From: Theropithecus gelada
Taxonomy: Eukaryota > Chordata > Mammalia > Primates > Cercopithecidae
Assembly: GCF_003255815.1 (NCBI RefSeq)
Contig: NC_037677.1
Coordinates: 111,862,936 to 111,926,935 of the forward strand
DNA length: 64,000 bases
Direction of reading: 5' to 3'
Position 1 is the first letter of the stretch. Each line of letters starts with the position of its first letter. The notes below the pieces were generated by a model. That model ran no database searches, was not told the DNA's origin, and was given only the letters and a program-made list of their open reading frames with translations. This document shows positions 11,256 to 22,719 of the stretch, in pieces. Made by a program: the position numbers and the translations under genes.

Positions 11256-12617
11256 TAATGAAGAGCAGTAGAGTTATTTGGATGGAGACTCTGTTACCAT
11301 TGTTATTCTAAAGATTCACATGAAACTATTATTCTTTTTCTTATTCTAACATGTTAGCCATTCTCGTGTCATTTTTATAGGTTATCTGATAATTCATGTA
11401 AATTTAATTATTTTAATTAGCTATCGAATGTTTAGAACTATACTGTAATGATTATATAGGATAATGCTAATATTTATATACTATACGAAAGCAAAAAATT
11501 ATGAATCAGAAAAAATAACAATAAGAAAGTTTGTTTCTAATGAAATTGGAGTGGTTGAAAAAGTCATAAAGTGATTTGAAATTTACAAAAATGTATCTTC
11601 TGTAATGTTTTAGGATGAATAAAGATAAAAATTTTATCTGGGTACTTTTTATCTGTTAGTTTACAGTAAATGTAATATGCTCTAATAGAAATTAACACCT
11701 TTGGAATGGAGGTGATGGCAATGTATTTTATGAAGGAAGTGGCTTATAAATAAATACTTGGTGAATGACATTTAAAGTCTGTAAGTGGTTAAAAATTGCT
11801 TCAGTAAGTTTTATCTATGGGATAGGTATAACTTAATTTTAATTCTGAACTTTACTGAGTGAAAACAAATATTTAGCTCCCTTACATGAGAAGGCCTCAG
11901 GTGTTTATAACTATAGTCAAAACAAAACAAAAAGATTGAGGTGGGCGCTCAGTGTTTAGCATTAAATACTTTGTATTTTTTTCTTATAAAAATTTTAATA
12001 TCTAATTTTCATGAGGTAGGTGTTATTATAGGTATTGATAATATGTCAATTATCTGAACCTGGGTATATGTGAGGAACCACCATCAAAGTTTGTATATTG
12101 TCTTATTTTTTTTCTTACTTCGAAATTAACTTTTAATTTCTCAATGCCAGGATTAGTTGAAATATGATTATATTATGGAGATTTGGAAATAAAATAAAAC
12201 TTTTGCAGATTCTTTGAAGACCAATGAAGGAAATGTGACAGATATATACAGAAGAAATCTCAATTAACCAAAACCATTTAGTGTCTGTGGAAGTAAAATT
12301 AGTTTGAGTTATTGTGACAGTCATTTATCTTTTTATATTGTATTGGATTTTGATAAAGCATCTCTTTACCTTTTACTACTTTTAATTTCTGCCTCATTCC
12401 CAAGGGTCTGCGTGATACTTTTATTAAGATGAGAACCATTTCATGTCATCATTAATGGAAATGACTTTGTGCATGATTTTATTTTTTGAATTGGAAGACT
12501 GTTTTCGAATTCACTGGAAAAAGTTTTCATTAGATGGTGCCTGTTTCAAATTATGTAATTTACACACTTTATTTTTTAATAAACATTCATTCCAATTCCA
12601 AGAACAGTAATTTAACT
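11256..12617. other. intron, AT-rich, no confident feature
   Basis: Sequence between an L1 and an ERV1. A weak MIR-like stretch (GAGGTAGGTGTTATTATAGG) occurs near 12013. I see nothing coding. Confidence 0.45.
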
Positions 12618-12995
12618 TGTTAAAAGAAAAACTTAAGACAAAATAAATTTAGCAGAGCTTATTTGATCAAAGACTGATTCATGAATTAAACAGCACTTTG
12701 AAAGAAGAGCTTCAGACACCTCCAGCTATCAATGTGGGCAGGAAGTATTTTTAGACAGAAAAAGGAAGTGACATTTAGGAACATCTTGATTGGCTACAGC
12801 TCACCATTTGCCCTGTTTGGGCATGGTGAGATGAGGCATTTGCCTTGTATGGAAATAGTCTAATCAGTTGGCAGCATGTGTTTGGCTGAAGCTCAGCTGC
12901 TGTGATTAGCTGAGACTAAGCTATCTGTTATAAGAATACACTCATAAATTAGATTGCAGTTTGTTTACATACTAAATCAGGCCAAATTTAATTCA
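12618..12995 (-). mobile_element. ERV1 LTR (3' LTR of a minus-strand provirus)
   Basis: On the minus strand it starts TGAATTAAATTTGGCCTG at 12995 and ends TTTTAACA at 12618, i.e. TG...CA over 378 bp. Immediately before the TG on that strand is CCAAAAGGGGAGAT, a clear polypurine tract. This fixes the element's orientation and identifies this copy as the 3' LTR. The family is not named with confidence (MER4-like group). Confidence 0.75.
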
Positions 12996-15350
12996 ATCTC
13001 CCCTTTTGGTCAACTGTCATTTTTGAGAAATTGACCATAAACCTTAGGCACTAATACTACTTTCTGTCACCATCATAATGGACTTGTTTGGTCTGAATAT
13101 GGAATTCACAATTACCAATGTCAAGACAGTTGGATAATTTTTTTATATTATCTTTGTGTTTTTATTATTTTAACTATAGTGAGACCATCTGATGTATAAC
13201 AGATGGCTGCATATGAACATTTAAGACTTGAGAGGGCCCAGGCGCGGTAGCTCACGCCTGTAATCCCAGCACTTTGGGAGGCCGAGGTGGGCGGGTCACA
13301 AGGTCAGGAGATTGAGACTGTCTTGGCTAACATGGTGAAACCCCATCTCTACTAAAAATACAAAAAATTAGCCGGGCGTGGTGGTGGGCGCCTGTAGTCC
13401 CAGCTGCTTGGGAGGCTGAGGCAGGAGAATGGTGTGAACCTGGGAGGTGGAGCTTGTAGTGAGCTGAGATCACGTCACTTCACTTGAGCCTGGGCAACAG
13501 TGCGAGTCTCTGTCTCAAAAAAAAAAAAAAAAAAAGGCATCGAGAGGATATGGCATACTAAGGAGACTATTTATAATGACTATCAGGAGGGTAATATTAA
13601 GAGACTGAAGTATACTTCTTAGTAGGTGCTCCCATGAATCAAAGTGGTCAAAATCAAATATATCAACAACAAGCCAGAAGAGGAATCTACTTGTTTTAAT
13701 CAATCATCTTGTTTGTTGATTTCTTAAAACTGACTTTCTATCATGTCAGACATAAGTTTCCAAGGGCAATAGGAGGTGTTATCTGTTGCACACATTCTTC
13801 CCTCATCAGTCAACGGATAGGCCAAAGCAATCATGTTATCTAAAACAACTGTAGCAGGAGAATTTAAAGATGTTTGACGGGCAACTGTAGCCCATTTCTG
13901 CTATAGTAGCTAATGTTTGAGACAGATTTCTAATCGTAGTCTCGTTACATTTATGCCAAGCCAGGGAAGGAGCATTCTACCAAAAGATGCCCATTTATGG
14001 ATACTTAGACTTGCTGGCAAACTCCTCTTTATTCTTTAGTGTAAATTAAGAGGTGTGGACCAATGTTCAATTTCCAGTTGGCTATTGGAAATAATCATGA
14101 CAATTCTAACAGTATTACTGTTAAAATCCCTAATCGACATTTTCCACTTATTGAGACATGGAGTTGCTCATATATATGGTTGGTTGTTAAATCCTATACA
14201 GATAAAAATATACTCTGGAGAGGCATGACAATGGTTCCTTGCCGTGTGTGTTAGGGGCTACAGTAGAGAAGCACTAGTAATATTTCTCCAAGGCTCCATT
14301 ATGAAATCATTGCATGGTTGAAGGATCTTGACAATTAAAGGGATTAGGGTGATAAATTTCTTGACAAACTGTTGAATTATCTTTCTTTTGGTTATCCTAT
14401 TCAATTTCTGGCATAATGTAACTGCAAATCCCTCATTATAGGTTTTGACTACTCTTAGATTTAAACAAAGAACCTAATGTATGAATCTAAAAGCCTAACC
14501 CTATACAAAGGACCAGATATTGCTCTTAGAACATCAGAGAAATTTGTTAGAAGGTGAAGCAGAGAATCTCTAAGATCATTTAAGGATTTAGGTTCAACAT
14601 AACATATCCAACATTCAGTTACTTTCCCTGCAAAAGCTATTGATTATGAAATCATAATAAGCATGTTATCTTCCTGGGTATACATAAAAAATAAAAACAG
14701 AGAAAAGAGGAAAAGAACCATAGTTTCATGGTGACTAAGGAAAGAAGTCTTGATCTGTCATCTTGGGAAAGCTGTTCATGTCTGGGATGTCATTTGTTTC
14801 TGAGGAGAAATGTCCCTGGTCAATTTTGCCTTGAAGTTTCCAGTGGGTGTACTGGCCCGAGGCTGGACGGGTCCTCTTAAATTGAGAAATGTGGATCCAA
14901 GGCTCAGGCTCAAGGCCCTGAAGTTTTGCTGCAGAGAAGAACTTAGTGTAGTCCCTTGCAGCTGAGTTCAAGGGCAGTCTTCCTCTGGTGTCTCTTTTGA
15001 AAAGAGCCAATCTCCAGGGTGTAGACCATGAAAGGTCTGGTTGTCATCAGTTCGTGGGGGCTTCTTCTATCTGGTGAAAATATACTTTGGCAAAATACAT
15101 TAAAGCCTTGCAATATCAAGTCATGTCAGAGTTTGTAAAAGCAAGAGATACATAAGTTCTATTATTAGGAGCATAGGCCTTCCAGTAACCATTTTATAAG
15201 GGATCAATCTATGTTTTCCAGTGGGAGTGAATATGATTGCCATTTTAATTTGTAATAACTTTGAACAAGGCAGTGTAGTTAGCTTTGCCTATTGCCATTG
15301 TGTTTATAATACCTTATTTGACTATTTTGCAGTTTGTCCATTGAAACATA
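12996..15350 (-). mobile_element. ERV1 internal remnant (integrase end/env region), minus strand
   Basis: The minus strand at 14735-15010 encodes a piece with the PWIHISQF pattern, typical of the C-terminal end of gammaretrovirus-like integrases, followed downstream by non-coding env-region remnants. Stops and frameshifts are everywhere. The 5' part (gag, most of pol) is missing. An Alu is inserted at 13236-13535. Confidence 0.65.
13236..13535 (+). mobile_element. Alu (AluY/S-type), sense
   Basis: Full-length Alu from GCCCAGGCGCGGTAGCTCAC to a poly-A tail. Short GAGAGG copies on both sides (about 13230 and 13543) may be the duplication, with some decay. It sits inside the ERV1 internal region and is therefore younger than it. 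Confidence 0.9.
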
Positions 15351-15490
15351 TGCCTCTATTGCTATGATTGGCCGAGACTCAACTATCTGTTACAAGAATA
15401 TGCTTGTAAGTTAGAGTGCAGTTTGTTTACATCCTAAATTAGGTTGTAGTTCACCACTTATAGAGGCAGCTTTAGGCCAAATTTAATCTA
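15351..15490 (-). mobile_element. Partial second ERV1 LTR
   Basis: Repeats the LTR sequence of 12890-12995 in the same orientation: CAACTATCTGTTACAAGAAT, GCAGTTTGTTTACATCC and GGCCAAATTTAATCTA. It has an additional ~30-bp segment (GTTGTAGTTCACCACTTATA) that the other copy lacks. Only about 140 bp of U3 remains, so the 5' LTR has been truncated together with the 5' internal region. It ends about 160 bp before an ATRNL1 exon. Confidence 0.7.
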
Positions 15491-15652
15491 ATTTAATAAA
15501 CTAATGAAATAAATAAGAGAGAGCCTGATTCAGTTGAATTGTATTTGGAGTTAGAAATGTTTAAAGTTCACTAGAGGATTTAAATATACACTGAAGTTTA
15601 AGAATCATTGCTGTACAAAGGTGAAAAATAACATGCTTTTTGAATTTTCTAG

Positions 15653-15785
15653 TCTGTCAAGAACTACACCAAATGTCATGTGAGAAATGAGCAGATTTGT
15701 AACAAACTTACCAGCTGTAAAAGCTGTTCACTAAACTTGAATTGCCAGTGGGATCAGAGACAGCAAGAATGCCAGGCTTTACCAG
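15653..15785 (+). CDS. ATRNL1: ATRNL1 exon: PSI-type cysteine module leading into the lectin domain
   Basis: The acceptor is TGAATTTTCTAG at 15641-15652, with the donor GTAAAG from 15786. It enters in phase 0 and leaves with one extra base (phase 1). The peptide starts SVKNYTKCHVRNEQIC and includes NLNCQWDQRQQECQALP. It has six cysteines and the C-x-W pattern near the end of a PSI module, plus an NYT glycosylation sequon. In ATRN the equivalent segment is much more diverged. PSI modules form small disulfide knots that position neighbouring domains; this one links the kelch region to the C-type lectin domain. Confidence 0.95.
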
Positions 15786-16079
15786 GTAAAGATTTCAAAA
15801 TTTAGTGAATGAGTTTATGGTATACAGATAAATACTGACATAGAAAAGTACATTTCGTAAGGACACTACATTTTCTAAAATTAAAGTCATAACAAATATC
15901 AACCTATAACATTGTAGTACTAATAGCACTGTTTCTACAAGAAAAGTTTTTTGATTGCATATTTGCTTCCAATTATTTTAAGGTGTCCATATGTTTACTA
16001 TACTGTTGAATTGATTAGATACCTTTTCATTGAAAAAAATCTTAAAAATGTAGATAATAATAAGCACTTAGACTTGATA

Positions 16080-16540
16080 TTCAGATTTAACAAATATTAA
16101 CATTTTGTCATATTTTATTTAAGTGCCCTTTATTTTCCAAACTCAGTGCATATTTTCATTATATATTATAACATTTATAAAAAATATTTTAAGGAAATAA
16201 TAATATAGCACATATTTATTATATATTATATATTTTCCTTCTCTGTATCCCAGGGTTTTAAAAATATTATATATAATATGTTAAAAATAAATACATAAAT
16301 ATATTACTTATATGATATGTAACATAGTATATTTATTAAAATTATATATCTAGTAATTTTAATGATATAAATATATAATTTATATGTTTAATAAATTTAA
16401 ACCATACATTTATATGTTCATTATATTTTATAACATATAATACAATATAAATTGTTTTTATATAACATATCCTATATATAATATACTTTTATAATAAATA
16501 AATTTCTTATAATAAATATTATCTGCTTTTATGAGAATCC
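16080..16540. repeat. AT-rich low-complexity tract
   Basis: About 460 bp almost entirely of A and T, with repeated TATATAATATA-like words and many short self-complementary stretches. I see no repeat-family identity. Confidence 0.8.
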
Positions 16541-16639
16541 AAATTTTACAAACTACAGCAAAGCTCATTTTTAAAAGTAATTTCATGTTTTCACAGTTAA
16601 CATTGCTAGTGGATGCTAAGTACTCTTCCTTTGAAATAT

Positions 16640-16830
16640 AAAAGATAAAATGAGAAAATTGAAAGGTAATACAGGCATTTAACCAGTTCTGCTTCTTATA
16701 CAGATAAACTGAGATCCATGCTGGTTAAGTGATATTCTCAAAATTACGTGGCTGGTAAATGACAGAGTTGTAGCTATTAACTAGGTGTTTTATTTGTGTT
16801 TAGTATTTTGCCTCTCTTAATCCCAGGGTT
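16640..16830 (+). mobile_element. MIR SINE, ancient
   Basis: Shows the MIR core order: ACAGATAAACTGAGATCC, GGTTAAGTGATATTCTCAAA, then a GGCTGGTAAATGACAGAG block. Heavily diverged, as usual for this old SINE. Confidence 0.65.
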
Positions 16831-16975
16831 TTTTTTTTTTAAAGAAAAGTTTCTGAGCCTATGTAATCCTAAAATATATTGGAAAATTCCATCACAGAAT
16901 TTGTCTAAAAGAGAATCTTTCTTACAAGTTCATGTAATAAAATCAAAATTATTTTGCCTTTAAAAATACCATTTT

Positions 16976-17276
16976 GGCCAGGTGTGGTGGTTCACACCTG
17001 TAACTCTGGCACTTTGGGAGGCCGAGGTGGGTGGATCACTTGAGGTCAGGAGTTCAAGACCAGCTTGGCCATCATGGTGAAACCCTGTCTCTACTAAAAA
17101 TACAAAAATTAGCTGGTTGTGGTGGTGGGCACCTGTAATTCCAGCTACTTGGGAGGCTGAGGGAGGAGAATCACTTGAACCCAGGAGGTGGAGGTTGCAG
17201 TGAGCAGAGATCACGCCACTGCACCCCAACCTGGGTGATAGAGTGAGACTCTGTCTCAAAAACAAGCAAACAAACA
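16976..17276 (+). mobile_element. Alu (AluS-type), sense
   Basis: GGCCAGGTGTGGTGGTTCAC through GAGACTCTGTCTCAAAAAC with an interrupted A tail (CAAAAACAAGCAAACAAACA). Many CpG sites have decayed, so it is older than the AluY copies. I could not identify a clear target duplication. Confidence 0.92.
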
Positions 17277-17289
17277 CACCACTGAGGCA

Positions 17290-18335
17290 TTGGAATGTCA
17301 TTCATACTTTGAATTTTGTTTACATACTGGCCTTTAAAGCTTTTAAACAGTGTGATGTGCATGTGTGCTCATTTTGAGAAAGATAGTATTAATAATGCAA
17401 TAGGCAGGATTTAAGAAGCAACAGTGAGATGATGCTAAGAAGTTGAAAGTGGTGTTGATCTCTAAGAATTAAACTATAAAATGAAAATGTAGATCAATGA
17501 AAATATTTACAAAGTTTCCTTAAAATGACAAGGTTAGTCTTGGACCAAAACAAGATTTGAATGAAGGAATGTATATATTTAAAGGAATATTACTTTGATA
17601 AGAATGGAAATTAGTTGCCAGTGGAAGTTTGGAAAAATGACAGTAAAGTTACTTTTGGTAGTACTCATCTATTCATTCCCTGGGAAAAAAATGTTGCTTT
17701 GTTATAAAGGCTGCACTTGACCAGGCTGTCGTTTTGGAGATACAATGAAATATATTATACACAAATTCCCTTTTCTTAATTCATATTTACTAAGCAGCCA
17801 ACTGGCTATATATCGTTTGATTTCCATTCAGCTTATCTCAAGGAAGTGAATGCTCTAAATAGAGGCCCCAGTAGAGCAGTTGTACAGTTCCATGACAATT
17901 GGTGTATTGCATTTTTTTACATTGATCTCATATGAGCTTGGCAATTTGAATTTATCTCACTAAACTCATTATAAATTAATTGCCTTCCTTTAAACCCCAC
18001 TGCCAAGTTGATGCTCAATACTACAAAAGCCTGAAGTATAAAAATATTTGGTTTGGTAATATAATTTAGTTTAGCCACAAAGGCCCATGCATTTGTTTTT
18101 ATTTGAATGATTTGTCAATTAACTATTTTTGTTCTCACTAAAAAATAAATGAGGAGACAGGCAATAATAATCTAAATTCTTCCTTGAGTCAGTAAGGTGA
18201 GAAAAAAACATAATTTAAGAAAACTTTTGCATTGTAAGGAGAACTTTTTTGGTATTTTGGATTTAAAATGACTGGAATAATTGAAACACATATAGCCTCA
18301 AACTGAAAACCAGGAAATGGTACACAGTCTTATTA
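17290..18335. other. intron, no confident feature
   Basis: Intronic sequence with no recognised repeat, RNA gene or coding region. Confidence 0.5.
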
Positions 18336-18450
18336 AATGATAATTATCGTTTATTGAGGGATGACTATGTTCCAGCTGCTGTGAGTTATTCATGGTACCC
18401 AATTTAATCCTTAGAGCAGCAACCATGAACGAACAGGAGTCCCCAGCGTG
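18336..18450 (+). mobile_element. MIR/L2-like SINE fragment
   Basis: TTTATTGAGGGATGACTATG, TTCCAGCTGCTGTG and CAATTTAATCCTTAGAGCAG follow the order of the MIR 'tttattgagc...tttaatcctc' segment. Confidence 0.6.
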
Positions 18451-20045
18451 GTTTTGAGTGGGTCTATTTGGTGAAGACTAGTAGTACTGAGACATTATTT
18501 GCTTTTAAAATTCTCCATTTGTTATGGGTTTACCATGGAGTTTTATAAAGGCTATCTGATGTATGCTATTCCTATAAAATGAATGTAGAAGAAGGTATGA
18601 GAATATAGCTGTCAAATGCCAAATATTAAAGACATTTACAAAAACATAAAACAATAAAAATAAAATATGCTATAAGTTGTAATGTTCCCCTTCAACATTT
18701 TGTTCTGAAATATTTCAAATATTGAAAAACAGAAATAATTGTGGAGAGTACACCGAACGCCTACATTCTAGATTGTTCAATTAACATATTGCTCTCTTTG
18801 TGTTATCCCTGATCTCTCTGCCTCTCCATCCTCTATTCATTCATTAATCCTTCTTTATTTTTTGATGCTGAGGTCTAATTTGAATTGTCAGCTACTCTCC
18901 CTCAGGAAGAGAATTTGAGGATATATTTCCTTTGGGCCTATTTGTATACCATAGGGAGCAAGACATCTCAGCAGCTGAAGAGTGAATTTATAGTGGGGTT
19001 TAAAATTATTATTTTAAATAAGTACATGTATTTGTTAAAGTTACCATTTTTAATTTTAAAACCATTTTTCATTTTAAAATGCTCCAAATCAGTAGATATA
19101 GCATGCATAAAGAAAAGTTCTGTGGGACCCTCAATAATTTTTAAGACTTAAAGACCAAAAATTTGAAAACAGCTGCTTTAAAACAATTTTATAAGAGTTG
19201 CAGCAATATATCCAAGGTCCTTCACACAGGGCCAGAGGTGCGAATACATTTCATGTGATATAGAAACTAAAATGTAGTCTAACTTTATAGATCAGTATAT
19301 TAATGAAACACTATTGTTAATTAGCACACGCTAAAGTTTAGCCTTATTAATGTATTTATTATATAAACTTGTGTTTTAGAAAACAGTGTTTCAAGTTCAA
19401 TTTGGATTCTATAGATAAACCACTATTACTGAATAATATGTTTCATCTTTAGAAGTACATGAATAATTGTATAAAAATAAACATTAGTAAGGAAAGATCA
19501 TAGCTCCTTTACTAATCATAAGTGAAATGAGACTTCTCTACCCATACTTATGAAAGAATCAGAGAACCCAACTTATATCACAACGATATACCTGAGCTAT
19601 GGAAATTAGATTCAGAGGTCAATTAGCTTCACTTATAGGAGTAACTTTGAAACTGCTTTTGGTATAAGCTTGTTGTTCTTCTATTAAAGTAATCTTGTCT
19701 TATGTAAACTAGACCTTGGGACATAAATATAGTAGTGATTTTACTTATTGAAATACCATATGCCAATATACCAGACGTTACACAGAAAACCTAGCAGTCA
19801 ACACATTTAACAGATGTCATAGAGCCATGATTTATCTCATATTTAAGATTTAAAGAAAAAATTGGGATGTTCTGCTTTCATTCTCTACCAAACTATTAGA
19901 AAAAATTTATTTGAAATATTATATGCAGATATTTAATATGTTTTATTTCAAAAATAATTTAAACAAATACAGAAGTATTCTGAAATGATTGAAAAATACA
20001 TTTGCTTTTTGGTCATCTAAAACTGAGACATATTTTTTTTACTAG
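18451..20045. other. intron upstream of the first lectin exon
   Basis: Mostly unique, AT-rich sequence. A stretch at about 18690-18880 (CTGAAATATTTCAAATATTG followed by TATTCATTCATTAATCCTTC and TTTTTTGATGC) resembles an ancient LINE-derived 3' end, with low certainty. The last 60 bases hold a pyrimidine tract (TATTTTTTTTACTAG) serving the acceptor at 20045. Confidence 0.45.
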
Positions 20046-20227
20046 CTCATCTTTGTGGAGAAGGATGGAGTCATATTGGGGATGCTTGTCTTAGAATCAA
20101 TGCCAGTAGAGAAAACTATGACAATGCAAAACTTTATTGCTATAATCTTAGTGGAAATCTTGCTTCATTAACAACCTCAAAAGAAGTAGAATTTGTTCTG
20201 GATGAAATACAGAAGTATACACAACAG
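20046..20227 (+). CDS. ATRNL1: ATRNL1 exon: first half of the C-type lectin domain
   Basis: The acceptor is TTTTTTTTACTAG and the donor GTAACA from 20228. It enters in phase 1 and leaves in phase 0. It encodes the N-terminal half of a C-type lectin-like fold: the first cysteine in HLCGEGW, the second in DACLRI, the helix segment ENYDNAKLYC, and LASLTTSKEVEFVLDEI, with the alternating hydrophobic pattern of helix 2. Two N-glycosylation sequons (NAS, NLS) are present. The residues differ strongly from the ATRN paralogue, which supports ATRNL1. C-type lectin folds usually bind sugars or protein ligands; the ligand here is unknown. Confidence 0.97.
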
Positions 20228-20570
20228 GTAACATTTCTGCTTTTTTACATTATGGAAATATGCTATGATAATCTCATAATTATTTGAAATGATTTTTTTT
20301 TGTTTTTAATACATTATTTTGCTAATTTTGGAAATAAAAGTAAAATTGATTTCTCAAGTGAATTGACAGAAGACTTATTTTGTATAAGTAATAAGGTAAT
20401 AATGGTTTATAAATTATCACTTTTTGCAGAGCACACCACTGTATTACCTTACCAGAGTCATCTTATATGAATAAATACACTTAAAGAGTATGTATAATTT
20501 AAGAATTATAACTCCACTTGGTATAGTGTGGCAGAAAGAATTTTTGCTTGAAAACTTTTCAGAGCAATTA
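20228..20570. other. intron, no feature recognised
   Basis: AT-rich sequence between the exon donor and a DNA transposon, with no recognised feature. Confidence 0.5.
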
Positions 20571-20915
20571 TAGTCGATCCTCTGTATCTATGAGTTCCTC
20601 ATTCATGGAGTCAGCCAACTGCAAATGAAAAATATTTTTAAAAAGTATGGTTGTGTCTGTACTGAACATGCACAGACTTTTTTTTCTTGCCATTAGTCCC
20701 TAAACAATACAGCATAACAGCTATTCAATAGCATTTATGTTGTATTCAGTAATAATCTAGAGATGATTTAAAGTATATGGGAGGATATGGATAGGTTACT
20801 TGGAATACTATGCCATTTTATATCATGTAAGGGACGTGATATTTATGGATGTTAGAATTCACAAGGGACCTGGAACTAATCCTCCATGGATAGAGAGAGA
20901 TGACTATGTTACCAA
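20571..20915. mobile_element. Tigger-type (MER2-like) non-autonomous DNA transposon
   Basis: One end reads AGTCGATCCTCTGTATCTAT; the other reads GGAACTAATCCTCCATGGAT followed by an AGAGATGACTA-type terminus. These ends are roughly complementary, forming decayed terminal inverted repeats. Between them AATCTAGAGATGATTTAAAG and ATGCCATTTTATATCATGTA match the MER2/Tigger group as I know it. Confidence 0.7.
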
Positions 20916-21059
20916 TTACTTGCTATATAGAAACAAATAATGCTTGCTTGGTACAGCTTACTTTAAAGAAGCATTGTAGATAGCCTATCAAAATGGTGGA
21001 GAGCATAAAATCTGGACATACGCTTATTTCTACAACTTAGTAGCAAGTGTACTTCAAGA

Positions 21060-21108
21060 TGGTAATTCAAGATGAGATATGGATGGGGACACAGCCAAAC
21101 CATATAAT
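21060..21108 (-). mobile_element. Tiny THE1/MST LTR end
   Basis: TCAAGATGAGATATGGATGG followed by GGACACAGCCAAACCATATA is the reverse complement of the first ~45 bases of a THE1/MST-class LTR. It is cut off directly by L1 sequence. Confidence 0.65.
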
Positions 21109-21710
21109 CTCCCTTTCTGTAGGTTGTCTTTTCACCGTGTTGATTGTTTCCTTTGCTGTGCAGAAGCTTTTTATTTTTATATAATCCCATTTGTTTATTT
21201 TTGCTTTTGTTTCCTGTGCTTTTGAAGTCTTGTTCATAAAATCTTTTCATAAACCCATCCCTGGAGATTTTCCTATGGTTTCTTCTAGTAGTTTTATTGC
21301 TTTGGGCCTTAAATTTAGTTCTTTGATCCATTTTTCTTTTTTTTTTTGGTATAGGTTAAGAGGTGGGGGTCTAGTTTAATTCTAATGCATATAGAGGTTC
21401 AGTTTTTCTAACACCATTTATTGAAGATATTGTCTTTTCCCCTATGCATGTTCTTGGTGTAATTGTCAAAAATCAGCTGGCTGCAGCTGTGTGAATTATT
21501 TATGGCTTCTCTATTCTCTTCCATTGGTGTATGTGTTTGTTTTTATACCAGTACCATGCTGTTTTGTTTACTACAACTTAGTAGTGTATTTTGAAGCCTG
21601 GTAGTTTGATAGCTCTAGCTTTGTTCATTTTGCTCAGGATTGCTTTGGCTATTAGGGCTCTTTTTTGTTCCATACAATTTTAGGATTGCTTTTCCTATTT
21701 CAGTGAACAA

Positions 21711-22033
21711 TGTCATTGGTATTTTTTTTTTTTTTGAGACGGAGTCTTACTCTGTCGCCCAGGCTGGAGTGCAGTGGCCGGATCTCAGCTCACTGCAAGC
21801 TCCGCCTCCCGGGTTTACGCCATTCTCCTGCCTCAGCCTCCCGAGTAGCTGGGACTACAGGCGCCCACCACCTCGCCCGGCTAGTTTTTTGTATTTTTTA
21901 GTAGAGACGGGGTTTCACTGTGTTAGCCAGGATGGTCTCGATCTCCTGACCTCGTGATCCGCCCGTCTCGGCCTCCCAAAGTGCTGGGATTACAGGCTTG
22001 AGCCACCGCGCCCGGCCTGTCATTGGTATTTTA
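21711..22033 (-). mobile_element. Young Alu with monkey (AluYR-type) markers, antisense
   Basis: Antisense Alu at about 21724-22018 with the 15-bp duplication TGTCATTGGTATTTT at 21711-21725 and 22019-22033. Diagnostic words, read on +, are GGATTACAGGCTTGAGCCAC (complement of GGCTCAAGCC) and GTGGCCGGATCTCAGCTCAC (complement of GATCCGGCCAC), the same pair as in the 7.4-kb Alu. CpG sites are well preserved, so it is recent. Confidence 0.93.
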
Positions 22034-22143
22034 TAGGTAGTGCATTGAGTCTGTAGATTGCTTTGAGTAGCATGGTTGTTTTAACAATATTAAGTCTTCT
22101 GATCCATTTGCATGGAATGTTGTTCCATTTGTTTGGATCCTCT

Positions 22144-22480
22144 TCAATTTCTTTTTTTCTTTTCTTTTCTTTTTTTTTTTTTTGAGATGGAGTCTCACTG
22201 TGTTGCCCAGGCTGGAGTGCAGTGGCGCCATCTCAGCTCACTGCAAGCTCCGCCTCCTGGACTCACGCCATTCTCTTGCCTCAGCCTCCCGACTAGCTGG
22301 GACTACAGGTGCCCGCCACCACGTCCGGCTGATTTTTTGTTTGTATGTTTTTAGTGGAGACGGGGTTTCACCGTGTTAGCCAGGATGGTCTTGATCTCCT
22401 GACCTCGTGATCCGCCCGTCTCGGCCTCCCAAAGTGTTGGGATTACAGGCGTGAGCCACAGCGCCCGGCCTCAATTTCTT
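22144..22480 (-). mobile_element. AluY-type insertion, antisense
   Basis: Antisense Alu at about 22154-22470 with a mixed T/C tail and the 10-bp duplication TCAATTTCTT at 22144-22153 and 22471-22480. Its AluY features include TCGGCCTCCC and TGTTAGCCAGGATGGTC. It lacks the monkey-specific changes, so it is probably older than the neighbouring copy. Confidence 0.92.
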
Positions 22481-22719
22481 TAATTAGTGTTTTGTAGTTT
22501 TTTTTTTTTTTTTTTTTTGTAGAGGTCTTTTACCTCCTTGGTTAAATTAATTCTAAGTATTTTAATTTTTTATAGTATTGTAAATGGTGTTACCTTCTTG
22601 ATTTATTTTCCACGTAGTTTGTTGTTTGTGTATAGAAGTGCTACTGATTTTTGTGTGTTGATTTTGTATCCTGAAACTTCGCTGAATTACTTTATCAGTA
22701 GTACTAAGGGTTTTCTGGT

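Noticed and set aside
21640..21957. A small protein of ~105 residues
   Set aside because: It is an antisense Alu; the same peptide pattern recurs in every antisense Alu here.
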